A model generated the notes under the pieces. The model had not been told where the DNA came from and did no database searches. It saw only the letters and a list, made by a program, of their open reading frames with translations. DNA of 64,000 nucleotides from Paenibacillus taichungensis (GTDB taxonomy: Bacteria > Bacillota > Bacilli > Paenibacillales > Paenibacillaceae), in contig NZ_JABMCC010000115.1 in NCBI RefSeq assembly GCF_013359905.1, positions 434,001 through 498,000 on the forward strand, read 5' to 3'. Below are positions 10,366 to 18,203 of the stretch, piece after piece. Position numbers and translations under genes: made by a program. Each line of letters begins with the position of its first letter. The first letter of the stretch is position 1.

Positions 10366-10393
10366 TTGCCAATCAAAAAGAATTGTGTATAAT
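10366..10393 (+). promoter_or_regulatory. Sigma-A promoter of guanidine-exporter unit
   Basis: TTGCCA (10366-10371), 16 bases, TATAAT (10388-10393). Transcription would start about 25 bases before the riboswitch core. Confidence 0.7.
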
Positions 10394-10414
10394 TGGAGTC
10401 ACATCAAAATATTC

Positions 10415-10516
10415 AAATGTTTTCTAGGGTTCCGCGACAGTTATGTCGGTCTGGTCCGAGAGAAAACTCACAGCCTATTGGTTGTGTCACGGAGGGACAA
10501 AAGCCTGGGAGATGAA
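10415..10516 (+). ncRNA. Guanidine-I (ykkC class) riboswitch
   Basis: The conserved blocks of the ykkC motif appear in order: CTAGGGTTCCG, then GGTCCGAGAGAAAAC, then ACGGAGGGACAAAAGCC and TGGGAGA. This RNA class binds guanidinium and turns on carboxylases or SMR exporters. The 3' end of the aptamer is also the 5' arm of a terminator hairpin, so ligand binding should prevent terminator formation. The downstream genes are an SMR pair, the classic ykkCD context. Confidence 0.95.
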
Positions 10517-10551
10517 CTGCTTAATGCAGTTTGTTTCCTGGGCTTTTTTAT
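10500..10551 (+). terminator. Riboswitch-controlled terminator (expression platform)
   Basis: AAAGCCTGGGA pairs with TCCTGGGCTTT around an inner stem AACTGC/GCAGTT, followed by TTTTTATTTT. The 5' arm overlaps the last aptamer block. Confidence 0.85.
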
Positions 10552-10608
10552 TTTGGCTTCATGTAACTAATAATACACGTAGCAAAAATTGATAAGGAGT
10601 GTGTAGAA

Positions 10609-10950
10609 ATGAACAAAACCTGGTTGTCCGTCGTTATTGCAGCTTTATTTGAAGTCGGTTGGGTCATTGGATTGAAACATGCCAGTGGTTTTCTGGAGTG
10701 GGGGGCTACACTGATCGCTATTATTGTCAGTTTCACCTTGATGATCGCGGCTTCCCGCTCACTTGATGTAGGGACTGTATATGCGGTATTCGTTGGACTG
10801 GGTACAGCAGGGACTGTACTGGCAGAGATTATATTGTTTGATGCGGCCATTCAATCTGGGAAAATGCTGCTCATTGGGGTTCTTTTATTGGGCGTAATCG
10901 GTCTTAAAATGCTCAGCAAAGGAAAAACAAAGGAGGTACATGAATCATGA
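10609..10950 (+). CDS. ykkC: SMR-family guanidinium exporter subunit (YkkC-like)
   Basis: 113 residues with four predicted membrane helices, the SMR length. The key proton/substrate Glu is Glu15 in [17 protein letters not shown], followed by the WxxxLKHA motif of the Gdx/SugE branch. AAGGAGTGTG precedes the ATG. It overlaps the next SMR gene by 4 bases (ATGA), so the two are probably a paired, heterodimeric exporter like YkkCD. Its control by the guanidine-I riboswitch points to guanidinium export by proton exchange, not general multidrug resistance. Confidence in substrate comes from the riboswitch. Confidence 0.92.
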   Translation: MNKTWLSVVIAALFEVGWVIGLKHASGFLEWGATLIAIIVSFTLMIAASRSLDVGTVYAVFVGLGTAGTVLAEIILFDAAIQSGKMLLIGVLLLGVIGLKMLSKGKTKEVHES

Positions 10951-11261
10951 ACTGGGTATATCTTATTTTGGCAGGTGTCTTTGAAATGATTGGGGTTCTG
11001 ATGATTAATAAATTGCACAAAGATCGTAACCTGATGTCTATCATACTGCTGGTCGCGGGATTTGGACTAAGCTTTCTGTTCCTATCGCTGGCGATGAAGA
11101 CTCTTCCGATGGGGACGGCATACGCTGTATGGACGGGAATCGGCGCTTCCGGGGGAGCTATTCTCGGCATGATATTTTATGGAGAACCTCGAAATGCATT
11201 AAGGATTCTGTTTATTGCCATGGTGCTTGGATCAGCAGTAGGGTTGAAACTGGTGAGTTAA
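10947..11261 (+). CDS. ykkD: SMR-family guanidinium exporter subunit (YkkD-like)
   Basis: 104 residues, four predicted helices, beginning [17 protein letters not shown] with the conserved Glu at position 13. The usual Trp and Lys/His after this Glu are replaced ([11 protein letters not shown]), a normal asymmetry for the second member of a paired SMR. The [16 protein letters not shown] stretch is the SMR signature. It starts inside the stop of the previous gene (ATGA) and its ribosome site AAGGAGGT lies in the end of that gene, which means tight translational coupling. Confidence 0.92.
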   Translation: MNWVYLILAGVFEMIGVLMINKLHKDRNLMSIILLVAGFGLSFLFLSLAMKTLPMGTAYAVWTGIGASGGAILGMIFYGEPRNALRILFIAMVLGSAVGLKLVS

Positions 11262-11389
11262 TGGATATTCGGGACTTGATTTTCAAAATATAATATACAG
11301 AAGTGCTTTTTAATGTTATCCTTATGTGTTACGTTTTGAAATGAGATATACGTCAAATGAATATTTGTTGCGTAAATTAAGGAGACCTA

Positions 11390-12784
11390 ATGACATTTAA
11401 AGACTTGAATATTATACCCGCAATTTTGGAAGGCTTGAACAAAGCAAACTATACTGCCCCTACACCTATACAGGAACAGGCGATTCCAGCCGTATTGGCA
11501 GGCAGAGATTTGCTTGGCTGTGCGCAAACAGGTACAGGCAAGACGGCAGCATTTTCTGTGCCTATCATTCAGTTATTAAGCGAAAAGTCGAATGGACCCA
11601 AAGCCGCACGTCATATTCGCTCATTGATTTTAACACCAACAAGAGAACTTGCGATTCAGATTTCAGATAATATTAAGGCATATAGCCGTTTTACCGATAT
11701 TCGTTGTGCAGCAATCGTGGGAGGCGTTTCACAAAAAGTCCAGGAGCGTGCCCTCAATCAAGGTGCAGATATTATTATTGCAACGCCCGGTAGACTGATT
11801 GACTTGGTTAATCAAAAGCGTATTGACCTGAAACATGTGCAAATACTGGTTCTTGATGAAGCAGACCGTATGCTGGATATGGGCTTCATTCATGATGTTA
11901 AACGGATTATCGCCAAGATGCCGAGCAAGAAACAGACGTTGTTCTTCTCAGCTACAATGCCTCCGGAAATTACAAAAATGGTAAAAACGCTGCTTGTTGA
12001 TCCGGTAAAAGTAGAAATTACGCCCGTATCCTCCACAGTGGATCGAATTGAACAGTCTGTGTATTTATTGGAAAATGGCAAAAAACAGAGTCTGTTGAAT
12101 CATATCTTGCAGGATAAATCTATTGTTTCGGCACTGGTATTCACTCGTACCAAGCGTGGAGCTGACCGTGTAACTCGCGATTTGTCCAAAGTGAATATTA
12201 CGGCGCAGGCCATTCATGGCAACAAATCTCAAAATGAGCGTCAAAGAGCTCTAAATAATTTCAAAAGCGGAGTTACACGAGTGCTGGTGGCGACGGATAT
12301 AGCGGCAAGGGGCATTGATGTTGAAGAGCTGTCACATGTAATCAACTTCAACCTTCCTAATATTCCAGAAACGTATGTCCACCGAATTGGCCGTACAGGC
12401 AGAGCAGGGCATAGCGGAATGGCCATTTCCTTTTGTGAGAAGGAAGAGCTTCCGTTCCTGAAGGATATTGAGAAAGTAATCAAGAAGACCATTCCTGAAG
12501 TGAAAAATCATCCTTATCCGATGACAAGTGTGCCTACTTTTGTAAAATCGAATCAAACATCAAAGTCTGCTCCCCATAAATCTGCAGCTGATAAACCAGC
12601 GAAGTCAAAAGCGAATCCGGCTCGCAAACCTAAATCCGAGTGGTTTAAAAAGAGCGGTAAAGCTAATCACAGTAAGCCAAACGGTAGTAAACCAAACGGT
12701 AGTAAGCCAAATAGCGGTAAACCAAACCATAATAGTACAAGTCACAGTAAACCAAAGAGCAGCAAAGTGAATAAAGCACTTTAA
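11390..12784 (+). CDS. DEAD-box ATP-dependent RNA helicase
   Basis: 464 residues; AAGGAGA precedes the ATG. Helicase motifs are complete and in order: Q motif (APTPIQEQAIP, 23-33), motif I AQTGTGKT (45-52), PTRELA (83-88), DEAD (156-159), SAT (187-189), ARGID (306-310), HRIGRTGR (331-338). A basic low-complexity tail (about 380-464) contains 15-bp DNA repeats coding for Ser-Lys-Pro-Asn-Gly. It resembles RhlE/CshA-type helicases that unwind mRNA or rRNA, often at low temperature. A 128-base 5' leader precedes it, which could hold cold-shock control, though I see no clear element. It ends with a good terminator. Confidence 0.95.
   Translation: MTFKDLNIIPAILEGLNKANYTAPTPIQEQAIPAVLAGRDLLGCAQTGTGKTAAFSVPIIQLLSEKSNGPKAARHIRSLILTPTRELAIQISDNIKAYSRFTDIRCAAIVGGVSQKVQERALNQGADIIIATPGRLIDLVNQKRIDLKHVQILVLDEADRMLDMGFIHDVKRIIAKMPSKKQTLFFSATMPPEITKMVKTLLVDPVKVEITPVSSTVDRIEQSVYLLENGKKQSLLNHILQDKSIVSALVFTRTKRGADRVTRDLSKVNITAQAIHGNKSQNERQRALNNFKSGVTRVLVATDIAARGIDVEELSHVINFNLPNIPETYVHRIGRTGRAGHSGMAISFCEKEELPFLKDIEKVIKKTIPEVKNHPYPMTSVPTFVKSNQTSKSAPHKSAADKPAKSKANPARKPKSEWFKKSGKANHSKPNGSKPNGSKPNSGKPNHNSTSHSKPKSSKVNKAL
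12671..12730 (+). repeat. 15-bp tandem repeat in helicase tail
   Basis: Four in-phase units related to AGTAAGCCAAACGGT, the last two degenerate, coding for Ser/Gly-Lys-Pro-Asn-Gly/Ser/His. The basic repeat probably adds RNA affinity and may vary in copy number between strains. Confidence 0.75.
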
Positions 12785-12800
12785 AATAACGAGTAAATTG

Positions 12801-12832
12801 CCTTCTCCATTTCGTGGAGGAGGTTTTTTTTA
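12801..12832 (+). terminator. Terminator after DEAD-box helicase
   Basis: Stem CCTTCTCCA / TGGAGGAGG (one G-T pair) with loop TTTCG, then eight or more T. Confidence 0.85.
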
Positions 12833-12854
12833 TAATCACAAAATGGATACGATA

Positions 12855-12883
12855 TTGATAATCATTTTCAATAAGAATAGAAT
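12855..12883 (+). promoter_or_regulatory. Promoter with Fur box
   Basis: TTGATA (12855-12860), 17 bases, TAGAAT (12878-12883). Overlapping it, TGATAATCATTTTCA (12856-12870) matches the 7-1-7 Fur consensus TGATAATNATTATCA at all but one defined position. The iron repressor bound here would cover the -35 element and spacer. Confidence 0.75.
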
Positions 12884-12960
12884 AATAGAGTGGAAGTTAA
12901 AAAAATGCCCAAAGGCCATTGTATAAATGCAGTGACTTGAGGCATCAGGAGGCGTATTTC

Positions 12961-13290
12961 ATGTTCATTCAAACTCGCGTTATGGTAGTCGAAAAGGGCC
13001 ATAGTCATAAACTGGTGGAACGTTTCAGTGGCCCTAGCCCTGTAGAAGAAATGCCGGGACTGATTGATTTCAGTGTAATGGTTAATAAAAAGAGTAAAGA
13101 ACACGAAGAAGTAATGGTGTTAATTCGTTGGGAATCAGAAGAAGCATGGAAGAATTGGGAGAAGAGTGATGTGCATATTAAAGGTCATCGGGAGAAAAGA
13201 GGACAGGAGAAACCCGAGTATCTGATTAGCACTACGGTAAATATGTACGAAGTGCAGAAAGTGAAGACAGCTAGAGTATCGAATGCATAA
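12961..13290 (+). CDS. Heme-degrading monooxygenase-like (ABM domain) protein
   Basis: 109 residues from ATG 12961, preceded by CAGGAGGCG. The antibiotic-biosynthesis-monooxygenase fold is recognisable: FSGPSPVEEMPGLIDFSVMVN, then EVMVLIRWESEEAWKNWEKSDVHIKGH; the His at the end of the second block is the place of the heme-contacting residue in IsdG/HmoA-type enzymes. Such enzymes open heme to release iron. The Fur box over its promoter supports an iron-scavenging role. It stands alone, with its own promoter and terminator. A general ABM protein of other function cannot be excluded from sequence alone. Confidence 0.85.
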   Translation: MFIQTRVMVVEKGHSHKLVERFSGPSPVEEMPGLIDFSVMVNKKSKEHEEVMVLIRWESEEAWKNWEKSDVHIKGHREKRGQEKPEYLISTTVNMYEVQKVKTARVSNA

Positions 13291-13302
13291 TTCGAATGAT
13301 GA

Positions 13303-13343
13303 AAACCGATCTCATGAATTATTTCATGAGATCGGTTTTTTTT
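13303..13343 (+). terminator. Terminator after heme monooxygenase-like gene
   Basis: Perfect 16-bp arms (AAACCGATCTCATGAA and its complement) with loop TTAT and a run of T on the plus side. Confidence 0.92.
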
Positions 13344-13490
13344 GTTTGTATGTCCATAGAAGCTTTGTCGCATCATTTCTATTTAGAGGTTCATTATAAA
13401 TACTATAATACGGAGTTAAGAACGCAAGTTGACAGGTTTTAAACATTGAAGTTATTATAGATATCTAAGATCTATAAAGGAGGTTGAGCC

Positions 13491-14267
13491 ATGTCTGGTG
13501 AACCATTTAAAAACAAGCACAATTCAGTACCCTACATTTATTCAATGGATTTCTTATCTAATCTGGGAGTGGATATCCTGTCCTTATTGCAGCCGCAAAC
13601 TGGGGAGCGTATTCTGGATATCGGTAGTGGCAACGGAGATTTGACAGCCAAGATCGCAGCTGCCGGAGCGATACCGACAGGTATCGATCTATCGGAGAGA
13701 ATGGTGACACTTGCCCAACAGAAGTACCCTGACCTGAATGTTCAAGTGAAAGACGCTTCTAAATATCGTACAGATGAACCCTTTGACGCTGTATTCTCAC
13801 ATGCAGCTTTACATTGGATCAATAACCCTGCGGCAACAACCCGATCCATCTGGTTGGCCCTGCGCGAAGGTGGCCGATTCGTAGCTGAATTTGCCGGAAG
13901 CGGAAATATCGCCATCTTGATCACTGCGATGAAGCAGGCTCTGGAGGAGCATGGTTATACGTGGGCAGGACGGAATCCCTGGTATCATCCCACTCTTGGT
14001 GAATACGCCAACCTGCTGGAGCAGAACGGTTTCCGCGTCACATTCGCTCAGCATTTTGACAAGCCTGCTCCGCTCAAAGGAGAAGAAGGACTTCGGAATT
14101 GGCTAAACAGTTTCGCTGATTATTTCTTTAAGGACGTTTCCTCCGCAGACCTGGAATCAATTTATCAAGCCATCTTGACTGAGGTTAAGCCCCATTTGGA
14201 GCGGGAAGGTCAATGGTTTCTCGACACAACCCGATTACGTATCGTAGCGATTAAGGAAGCTGTCTGA
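13491..14267 (+). CDS. Class I SAM-dependent methyltransferase
   Basis: 258 residues; AAAGGAGGTTGAGCC precedes the ATG. SAM-binding motif I is LDIGSGNGDLT (about 39-49), followed by the acidic GIDLS end of strand 2 and FDAVFSHAALHWI (motif for ribose/adenine side). The HAALHWI block and total length are like trans-aconitate 2-methyltransferases and related small-molecule methylases. It is a single-gene unit, and nothing nearby names a substrate. Confidence 0.88.
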   Translation: MSGEPFKNKHNSVPYIYSMDFLSNLGVDILSLLQPQTGERILDIGSGNGDLTAKIAAAGAIPTGIDLSERMVTLAQQKYPDLNVQVKDASKYRTDEPFDAVFSHAALHWINNPAATTRSIWLALREGGRFVAEFAGSGNIAILITAMKQALEEHGYTWAGRNPWYHPTLGEYANLLEQNGFRVTFAQHFDKPAPLKGEEGLRNWLNSFADYFFKDVSSADLESIYQAILTEVKPHLEREGQWFLDTTRLRIVAIKEAV

Positions 14268-14398
14268 GAAGATAATTCCTGTTCTACTGAAAGAATAGTT
14301 GAAATGAAATGCTTGATATTTACATGCAAACGTACATTCGGTATCATTAGATTGGGTAGGGAAAGTTGTTGTCTTCTGCGTAAAGGAGAGATACGGAA

Positions 14399-14749
14399 TT
14401 GAAGAATAAGATTATAGAGTACTGTTTGAAGAAAAAAGGTGCAACGAAGGATTATCCCTTCGGAGCTGATCCTGTTGCTATGAAAATTGCAGGCAAAATG
14501 TTTGCGCTTATTTTTGAGGACAAGGCGGATAACGTTCGCTTGAACTTAAAATGTGATCCGATCATTGCGGAAAACCTCAGAGAGCAGCATGAAGCTGTTC
14601 AACCGGGGTATCATATGAACAAAAAGCATTGGAATACTATTGTTCTAGATGGTTCCTTGTCGGAGCAGGATATCTTTGTCATGATTGACCATTCATACGA
14701 TTTGGTTGTCAAAACGCTGTCCAAGAGTCTTTTGGAATCCATATCGTAA
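14399..14749 (+). CDS. MmcQ/YjbR family protein
   Basis: 116 residues from a TTG at 14399, supported by TAAAGGAGAG (8 bases before it). The family features are present: an N-terminal helix ending YCLKKKGATKDYPFG, the KMFALI strand, NLKCDP, PGYHMNKKHWNTI and LIDHSYDLV-like end. The family has a CyaY-like, double-wing DNA-binding-like fold; its biochemical role is not established. Monocistronic. Confidence 0.85.
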   Translation: MKNKIIEYCLKKKGATKDYPFGADPVAMKIAGKMFALIFEDKADNVRLNLKCDPIIAENLREQHEAVQPGYHMNKKHWNTIVLDGSLSEQDIFVMIDHSYDLVVKTLSKSLLESIS

Positions 14750-14828
14750 TTAGGCCACATGCAATAACAATTCAGACAGCAGATGTTCGGCGCCAATTGC
14801 AGAAAAATCAGCTTTTTCCAAAAGTAAT

Positions 14829-14880
14829 AGCGGTAGTCTCAGGATGTTAACTTCATATCCTGAGACTACTGCTATTTTAG
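14829..14880. terminator. Bidirectional terminator between convergent genes
   Basis: Arms of about 17 bp (AGCGGTAGTCTCAGGAT and its near-complement) around an 11-base loop, flanked by ATTTTAG on one side and CTATTACTTTT on the other. It separates the MmcQ-like gene from the convergent TetR gene. Confidence 0.75.
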
Positions 14881-14898
14881 TTACGTGCACATTGCACG

Positions 14899-15447
14899 TT
14901 ACCCCAAATTCATTTTGATTAGTTCTCCTAATTGTTCAGACATGACCTCGGGTGGATGGGGCATTTCGTTCTTGATCCACCACTCAACGACCCCTACATA
15001 AGACATGACCACATATTGGAGAAGGATATCCTCACTTAATCCGGACTTTCTTGCCTGAGATAAGTGTACTTCCTCTTTAAAATCCTCATTAAGAAACTCA
15101 ACCAAGCGGTTGCGGAATTGTACCGCTCCCTTACTGGCCATCATCGTCGAGAAGAACAAGTAATTCTTTTCCAAATAGGTAAACCAGGGAACGATGGATT
15201 CTTTCCATTCCAGGTCGGCAACCGAATGACAAATTTCACTTAATTCTTGGATATGCCCGTCAATGAGCTTGTCCAACAGATCATACTTATCTACGTAATG
15301 AAGATAAATGGTACCTCTGCTAACGTCTGCCCTATCGGAAATATCCTGTAGAGTAATATCATCGAAATTTTTTTCTGACATCAATTCAATCACTGCTGCT
15401 TTGATGGCTTCTTGTGATTTTCGAATTCTTCGATCCACTTTGGTCAT
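14899..15447 (-). CDS. TetR-family regulator of the adjacent MFS gene
   Basis: 182 residues from the ATG at 15447 (GGTGAGAAT in front); a longer frame starts 12 codons earlier without a site. The N-terminal HTH is ITLQDISDRADVSRGTIYLHYVDKYDLL (about 28-55), with the typical TetR recognition helix. The C-terminal part (60-182) resembles the TetR_C group of YxaF/YfiR-type regulators. It is divergent from an MFS exporter, the usual arrangement for a drug-responsive repressor. Repeats of ATGTTCAYTAAT in the shared region are candidate operators. Confidence 0.9.
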   Translation of the reverse strand: MTKVDRRIRKSQEAIKAAVIELMSEKNFDDITLQDISDRADVSRGTIYLHYVDKYDLLDKLIDGHIQELSEICHSVADLEWKESIVPWFTYLEKNYLFFSTMMASKGAVQFRNRLVEFLNEDFKEEVHLSQARKSGLSEDILLQYVVMSYVGVVEWWIKNEMPHPPEVMSEQLGELIKMNLG

Positions 15448-15491
15448 GTGATTCTCACCAAACTTTCTAAAGATAATAAACAAATTTATGT

Positions 15492-15580
15492 TTAATGTTC
15501 ACTAATTAACGAAACGCGTCCAATTAACAATGGTAACCTTACTCATTCTGTTTATAATTATTAACAGATGTTCATTAATA
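15492..15580. promoter_or_regulatory. Candidate TetR operators between TetR and MFS genes
   Basis: ATGTTCACTAAT (about 15495-15506, within the dyad TTAAT-N8-ATTAA) and ATGTTCATTAAT (15568-15579) share 11 of 12 bases. The second lies just after a TATAAT (15553-15558), a good place to block the MFS promoter. Confidence 0.45.
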
Positions 15581-15648
15581 TATCAATATTTGTTTTTGTA
15601 CAAGATCAGATCGCATCATAGATATCATAACAACAGTTGGGGGGATGA

Positions 15649-16827
15649 ATGATGCAACGTTTATGGACAAAGTCATTTATTCTAATGACGCTGGGTTTGC
15701 TTTTTTTATTTACTGCATTTTATATGCTGTATCCCACACTGCCGCTCTTCATTAAAGAGATGGGTGGCAATGAAAAACAGGTGGGCTTGGCCATGGGAGC
15801 TTTAATGTTGTCGTCCGTCGTCCTTCGTCCTTTTGTCGGTGGGCTACTGGATCGGTTTGGCAGACGTCCGTTTATGATCGGGGGGTTGCTTTTATTTATA
15901 TTGGCGTTGTACATGTACAACTGGGTTGGTGGAATTATCATGCTGATTGGACTTCGTATCGTGCATGGAATGAGCTGGGCTGTATCCACAACGTCCATGA
16001 TGACAGCTGTGACTGACATGATTCCCTCCGCTCGGCGCGGGGAAGGTATGGGGTGGTTTAGCACCTCCATGACGCTGGCAATGGCGGTTGGCCCCATGAT
16101 TGGTTTGGGGATTATGCAAGGCACATCATATCAGACGATGTTTCTCTTTGCTGTTGGTTTGTCCGTCGTGGCCCTGCTTTTGACGCTGGGAGCTAAAATG
16201 CCATTTCAACCACATACGGACAGAAAGAAAATCCAAATCTTCGAAAAATCAGTTTTGCCTGTGATGGCGCCAATCTTTTTTCTTTTCATTGCATATGGGG
16301 GAATTACTACATTTGTACCCTTGTTTGCGGAGCAGATCAAAGTCAATTCTGGCACATTCTTTCTGGTTTATGCTGCTACACTTGCGCTATCCCGGCCCAT
16401 TGCGGGAAAGCTGTCCGATAAGAAAGGAGAGACAGCAGTCATTCTCCCGGCGCTTATCATTACGATCATTGCTTTGATTGTGCTTAGCTTTGCAACCAAT
16501 TTTCTTGGCGTGCTCGCTTCTGCAGTTCTATACGGGATCGGCTTCGGTTCCGCTCAGCCAGCTCTTCAGGCCATAACGCTTCGCCTCGCTCCCGAGGACC
16601 GGAAAGGGACGGCCAATGCTTTCTTTTCAACGGCGACTGATCTCGGTATCGGACTGGGTGCCATGGCCCTGGGTCTGGTATCCGAATACATGAGCTATCA
16701 CATATTGTTTCTGGTTAGTGCTTTGTCGGTCCTGGTTTCTTTTCTGCTTTTCATGATCTACGTAAGACGGTTGTTGAAAATCAAGCAGACGTTGCCTGCC
16801 AAAACGAGTGATTCCGTTTCACTGTAG
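15649..16827 (+). CDS. MFS transporter (drug/H+ antiporter type)
   Basis: 392 residues, 12 predicted membrane helices. Two adjacent ATGs (15649, 15652) follow TTGGGGGG. The cytoplasmic loop-2 motif A is GGLLDRFGRRPF (about 64-75), and the matching motif in the second half is GKLSDKKGE. This architecture fits YfmO/Bmr/staphyloferrin-type exporters of the DHA1 group. The divergent TetR gene suggests an inducible efflux pump; its substrate is unknown. Confidence 0.9.
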   Translation: MMQRLWTKSFILMTLGLLFLFTAFYMLYPTLPLFIKEMGGNEKQVGLAMGALMLSSVVLRPFVGGLLDRFGRRPFMIGGLLLFILALYMYNWVGGIIMLIGLRIVHGMSWAVSTTSMMTAVTDMIPSARRGEGMGWFSTSMTLAMAVGPMIGLGIMQGTSYQTMFLFAVGLSVVALLLTLGAKMPFQPHTDRKKIQIFEKSVLPVMAPIFFLFIAYGGITTFVPLFAEQIKVNSGTFFLVYAATLALSRPIAGKLSDKKGETAVILPALIITIIALIVLSFATNFLGVLASAVLYGIGFGSAQPALQAITLRLAPEDRKGTANAFFSTATDLGIGLGAMALGLVSEYMSYHILFLVSALSVLVSFLLFMIYVRRLLKIKQTLPAKTSDSVSL

Positions 16828-16913
16828 TTGAATGGTAGTGTGTTAAATCAGATTTGTAGTATAATTTGTGCAGTTAAGAGCAGCAATTATTTCATGATGC
16901 GGAGGCTTACTGC

Positions 16914-17384
16914 ATGTTTATTAGAGAGATACAGGAAAAAGATAATCAAGAAGTAGAGTCTTTAATTCGAAGTTGTTTGATCGAATTCGGGGCCAATAAG
17001 TCAGGAACAGCGTGGGCTGACCCGAATCTGGGCGATTTTTATCATCTTTATCAGCGCGAGGGCTCCAGGTATTGGGTGGTTGAGCATAACTCCACCGTTG
17101 TAGCTGGCTGCGGTATCGGACCCGTGGAGGGATTTTCACATATTTGTGAATTGCAGAAGATGTATGCCTTAAAAGAAGCACGAGGCACCGGAATCTCATA
17201 TGAATTGCTTCAGATTTCCCTTGATTTTGCCAAAGAACACTATGAACAATGTTATCTTGAGACGCTTAACAACATGGTCGCAGCCAACAAGTTCTATATC
17301 AAGAACGGTTTTATTTCATTAGATGAACCGTTAAATGCAACAGAGCATTTCGCTTGTGATGCATGGTATATCAAAACATTATAA
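16914..17384 (+). CDS. GNAT-family N-acetyltransferase
   Basis: 156 residues; GCGGAGGC precedes the ATG. The acetyl-CoA pyrophosphate loop is EARGTGISYELLQ (about 89-101), with the preceding strand ICELQKMYAL and the C-terminal NNMVAANKFYIKNGF that typifies small GNATs. N-terminal MFIREIQEKDNQEVESLI is the usual beta1-alpha1. Substrate unknown. Single gene with its own terminator. Confidence 0.9.
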   Translation: MFIREIQEKDNQEVESLIRSCLIEFGANKSGTAWADPNLGDFYHLYQREGSRYWVVEHNSTVVAGCGIGPVEGFSHICELQKMYALKEARGTGISYELLQISLDFAKEHYEQCYLETLNNMVAANKFYIKNGFISLDEPLNATEHFACDAWYIKTL

Positions 17385-17406
17385 TATTCACACCTCACGA
17401 TGCACC

Positions 17407-17456
17407 AAAAGCCTAGTTCTAGCGGCAGATTGCCGACGTTGAATAGGCTTTTTTTG
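17407..17456 (+). terminator. Terminator after GNAT gene
   Basis: AAAAGCCTA pairs with TAGGCTTTT around an inner CGGCAGATTGCCG hairpin, followed by seven T. Confidence 0.82.
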
Positions 17457-17477
17457 CATTTTATATATCCATATACG

Positions 17478-18074
17478 TTAAAGAAACGTCAAACAGAGCT
17501 GCTCCACAATGCGGTCGGGAGAGTTGCCGCGCACGTTTTTTTGAAACAGATATGAATCATTACTCATGGCGGTCAGGAGCATGTCCGTTTTGAACAAGCT
17601 GATGGCCTGCGATTCGCCATTCCCTGTTGCCATCTCTTCGAATAATCCGAATAGCTGTTGATGCAATTGCTCATAAAGAGGACTTGAGGTTCTGGACTCT
17701 GATCCTTGATATACCTCATTCTCGATACCCGAGAGCAGCTCCGCATTTTTTTCTCTAAACTGGATAAACAACGTCAGCAGACCCCGCAATCGCTCAGATG
17801 GTGGATGCTCTGCATTCTCCTGCAAGTATATTTCTACTTCCTCGAAGAACAGCGTTGCGTTATCTTTGATCAAGTCCATACATAACTCACTTTTATTGCG
17901 GTATCGGCGGTATAAGGTACCCGCTCCAATCTGCGCTTCGGAAGCGATCTGATTCATGCTGACCCGCTCCACGCCGTGCAGCTCGAATAATTTGCTAGCT
18001 ACATCCAAGATACGTTGGCGATTCTCGGCAGCATCCCGGCGCTCCGAACGAGAGGTTGTATTGGTTTTATCCAC
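17478..18074 (-). CDS. TetR-family regulator (divergent from hydrolase/P450 genes)
   Basis: 198 residues from a GTG at 18074, with AGGAAGTGA upstream. The HTH VSMNQIASEAQIGAGTLYRRYRNKSEL (about 39-65) follows a charged N-terminal extension. The C-terminal domain (80-198) is the ligand-binding part, with a TetR_C pattern common in Bacillales regulators. It is divergent from the isochorismatase-like and P450 genes; the 20-bp inverted repeat in the shared region is the likely operator. Effector unknown. Confidence 0.9.
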   Translation of the reverse strand: MDKTNTTSRSERRDAAENRQRILDVASKLFELHGVERVSMNQIASEAQIGAGTLYRRYRNKSELCMDLIKDNATLFFEEVEIYLQENAEHPPSERLRGLLTLFIQFREKNAELLSGIENEVYQGSESRTSSPLYEQLHQQLFGLFEEMATGNGESQAISLFKTDMLLTAMSNDSYLFQKNVRGNSPDRIVEQLCLTFL

Positions 18075-18108
18075 TATCTGTCACTTCCTATCCTTAGACG
18101 TCCAAAAT

Positions 18109-18138
18109 TTGACAAGGGGAGAACCCTCCGTTTAATAT
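18109..18138 (+). promoter_or_regulatory. Promoter of hydrolase/P450 operon
   Basis: Perfect -35 TTGACA (18109-18114) and a -10 within TTTAATAT (18131-18138), spacing 16-18. The spacer is largely the left arm of the inverted repeat. Confidence 0.6.
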
Positions 18139-18167
18139 CAAGAAGAGATTAAGCGGAGAGTTCTCCC
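18117..18167. promoter_or_regulatory. 20-bp inverted repeat, candidate TetR operator
   Basis: GGGAGAACCCTCCGTTTAAT (18117-18136) and the reverse complement of 18148-18167 differ at only three positions, with an 11-base gap. Each arm also contains a smaller dyad (GGAG-N4-CTCC in the left arm). The left arm fills the promoter spacer. It could fold in RNA, but no T-run follows the right arm directly, so an operator is more likely than a terminator. Confidence 0.6.
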
Positions 18168-18203
18168 TTTAATCTTAATCAAAATGAGAGGGATGTGCAA
18201 CCC

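Noticed and set aside
10385-10570. 61-codon plus-strand frame across the riboswitch
   Set aside because: It covers the conserved aptamer and terminator, which explain the sequence; no ribosome site.
18117-18167. Inverted repeat as a transcription terminator
   Set aside because: No T-run follows the right arm directly and it overlaps a promoter spacer, so an operator is the better reading.
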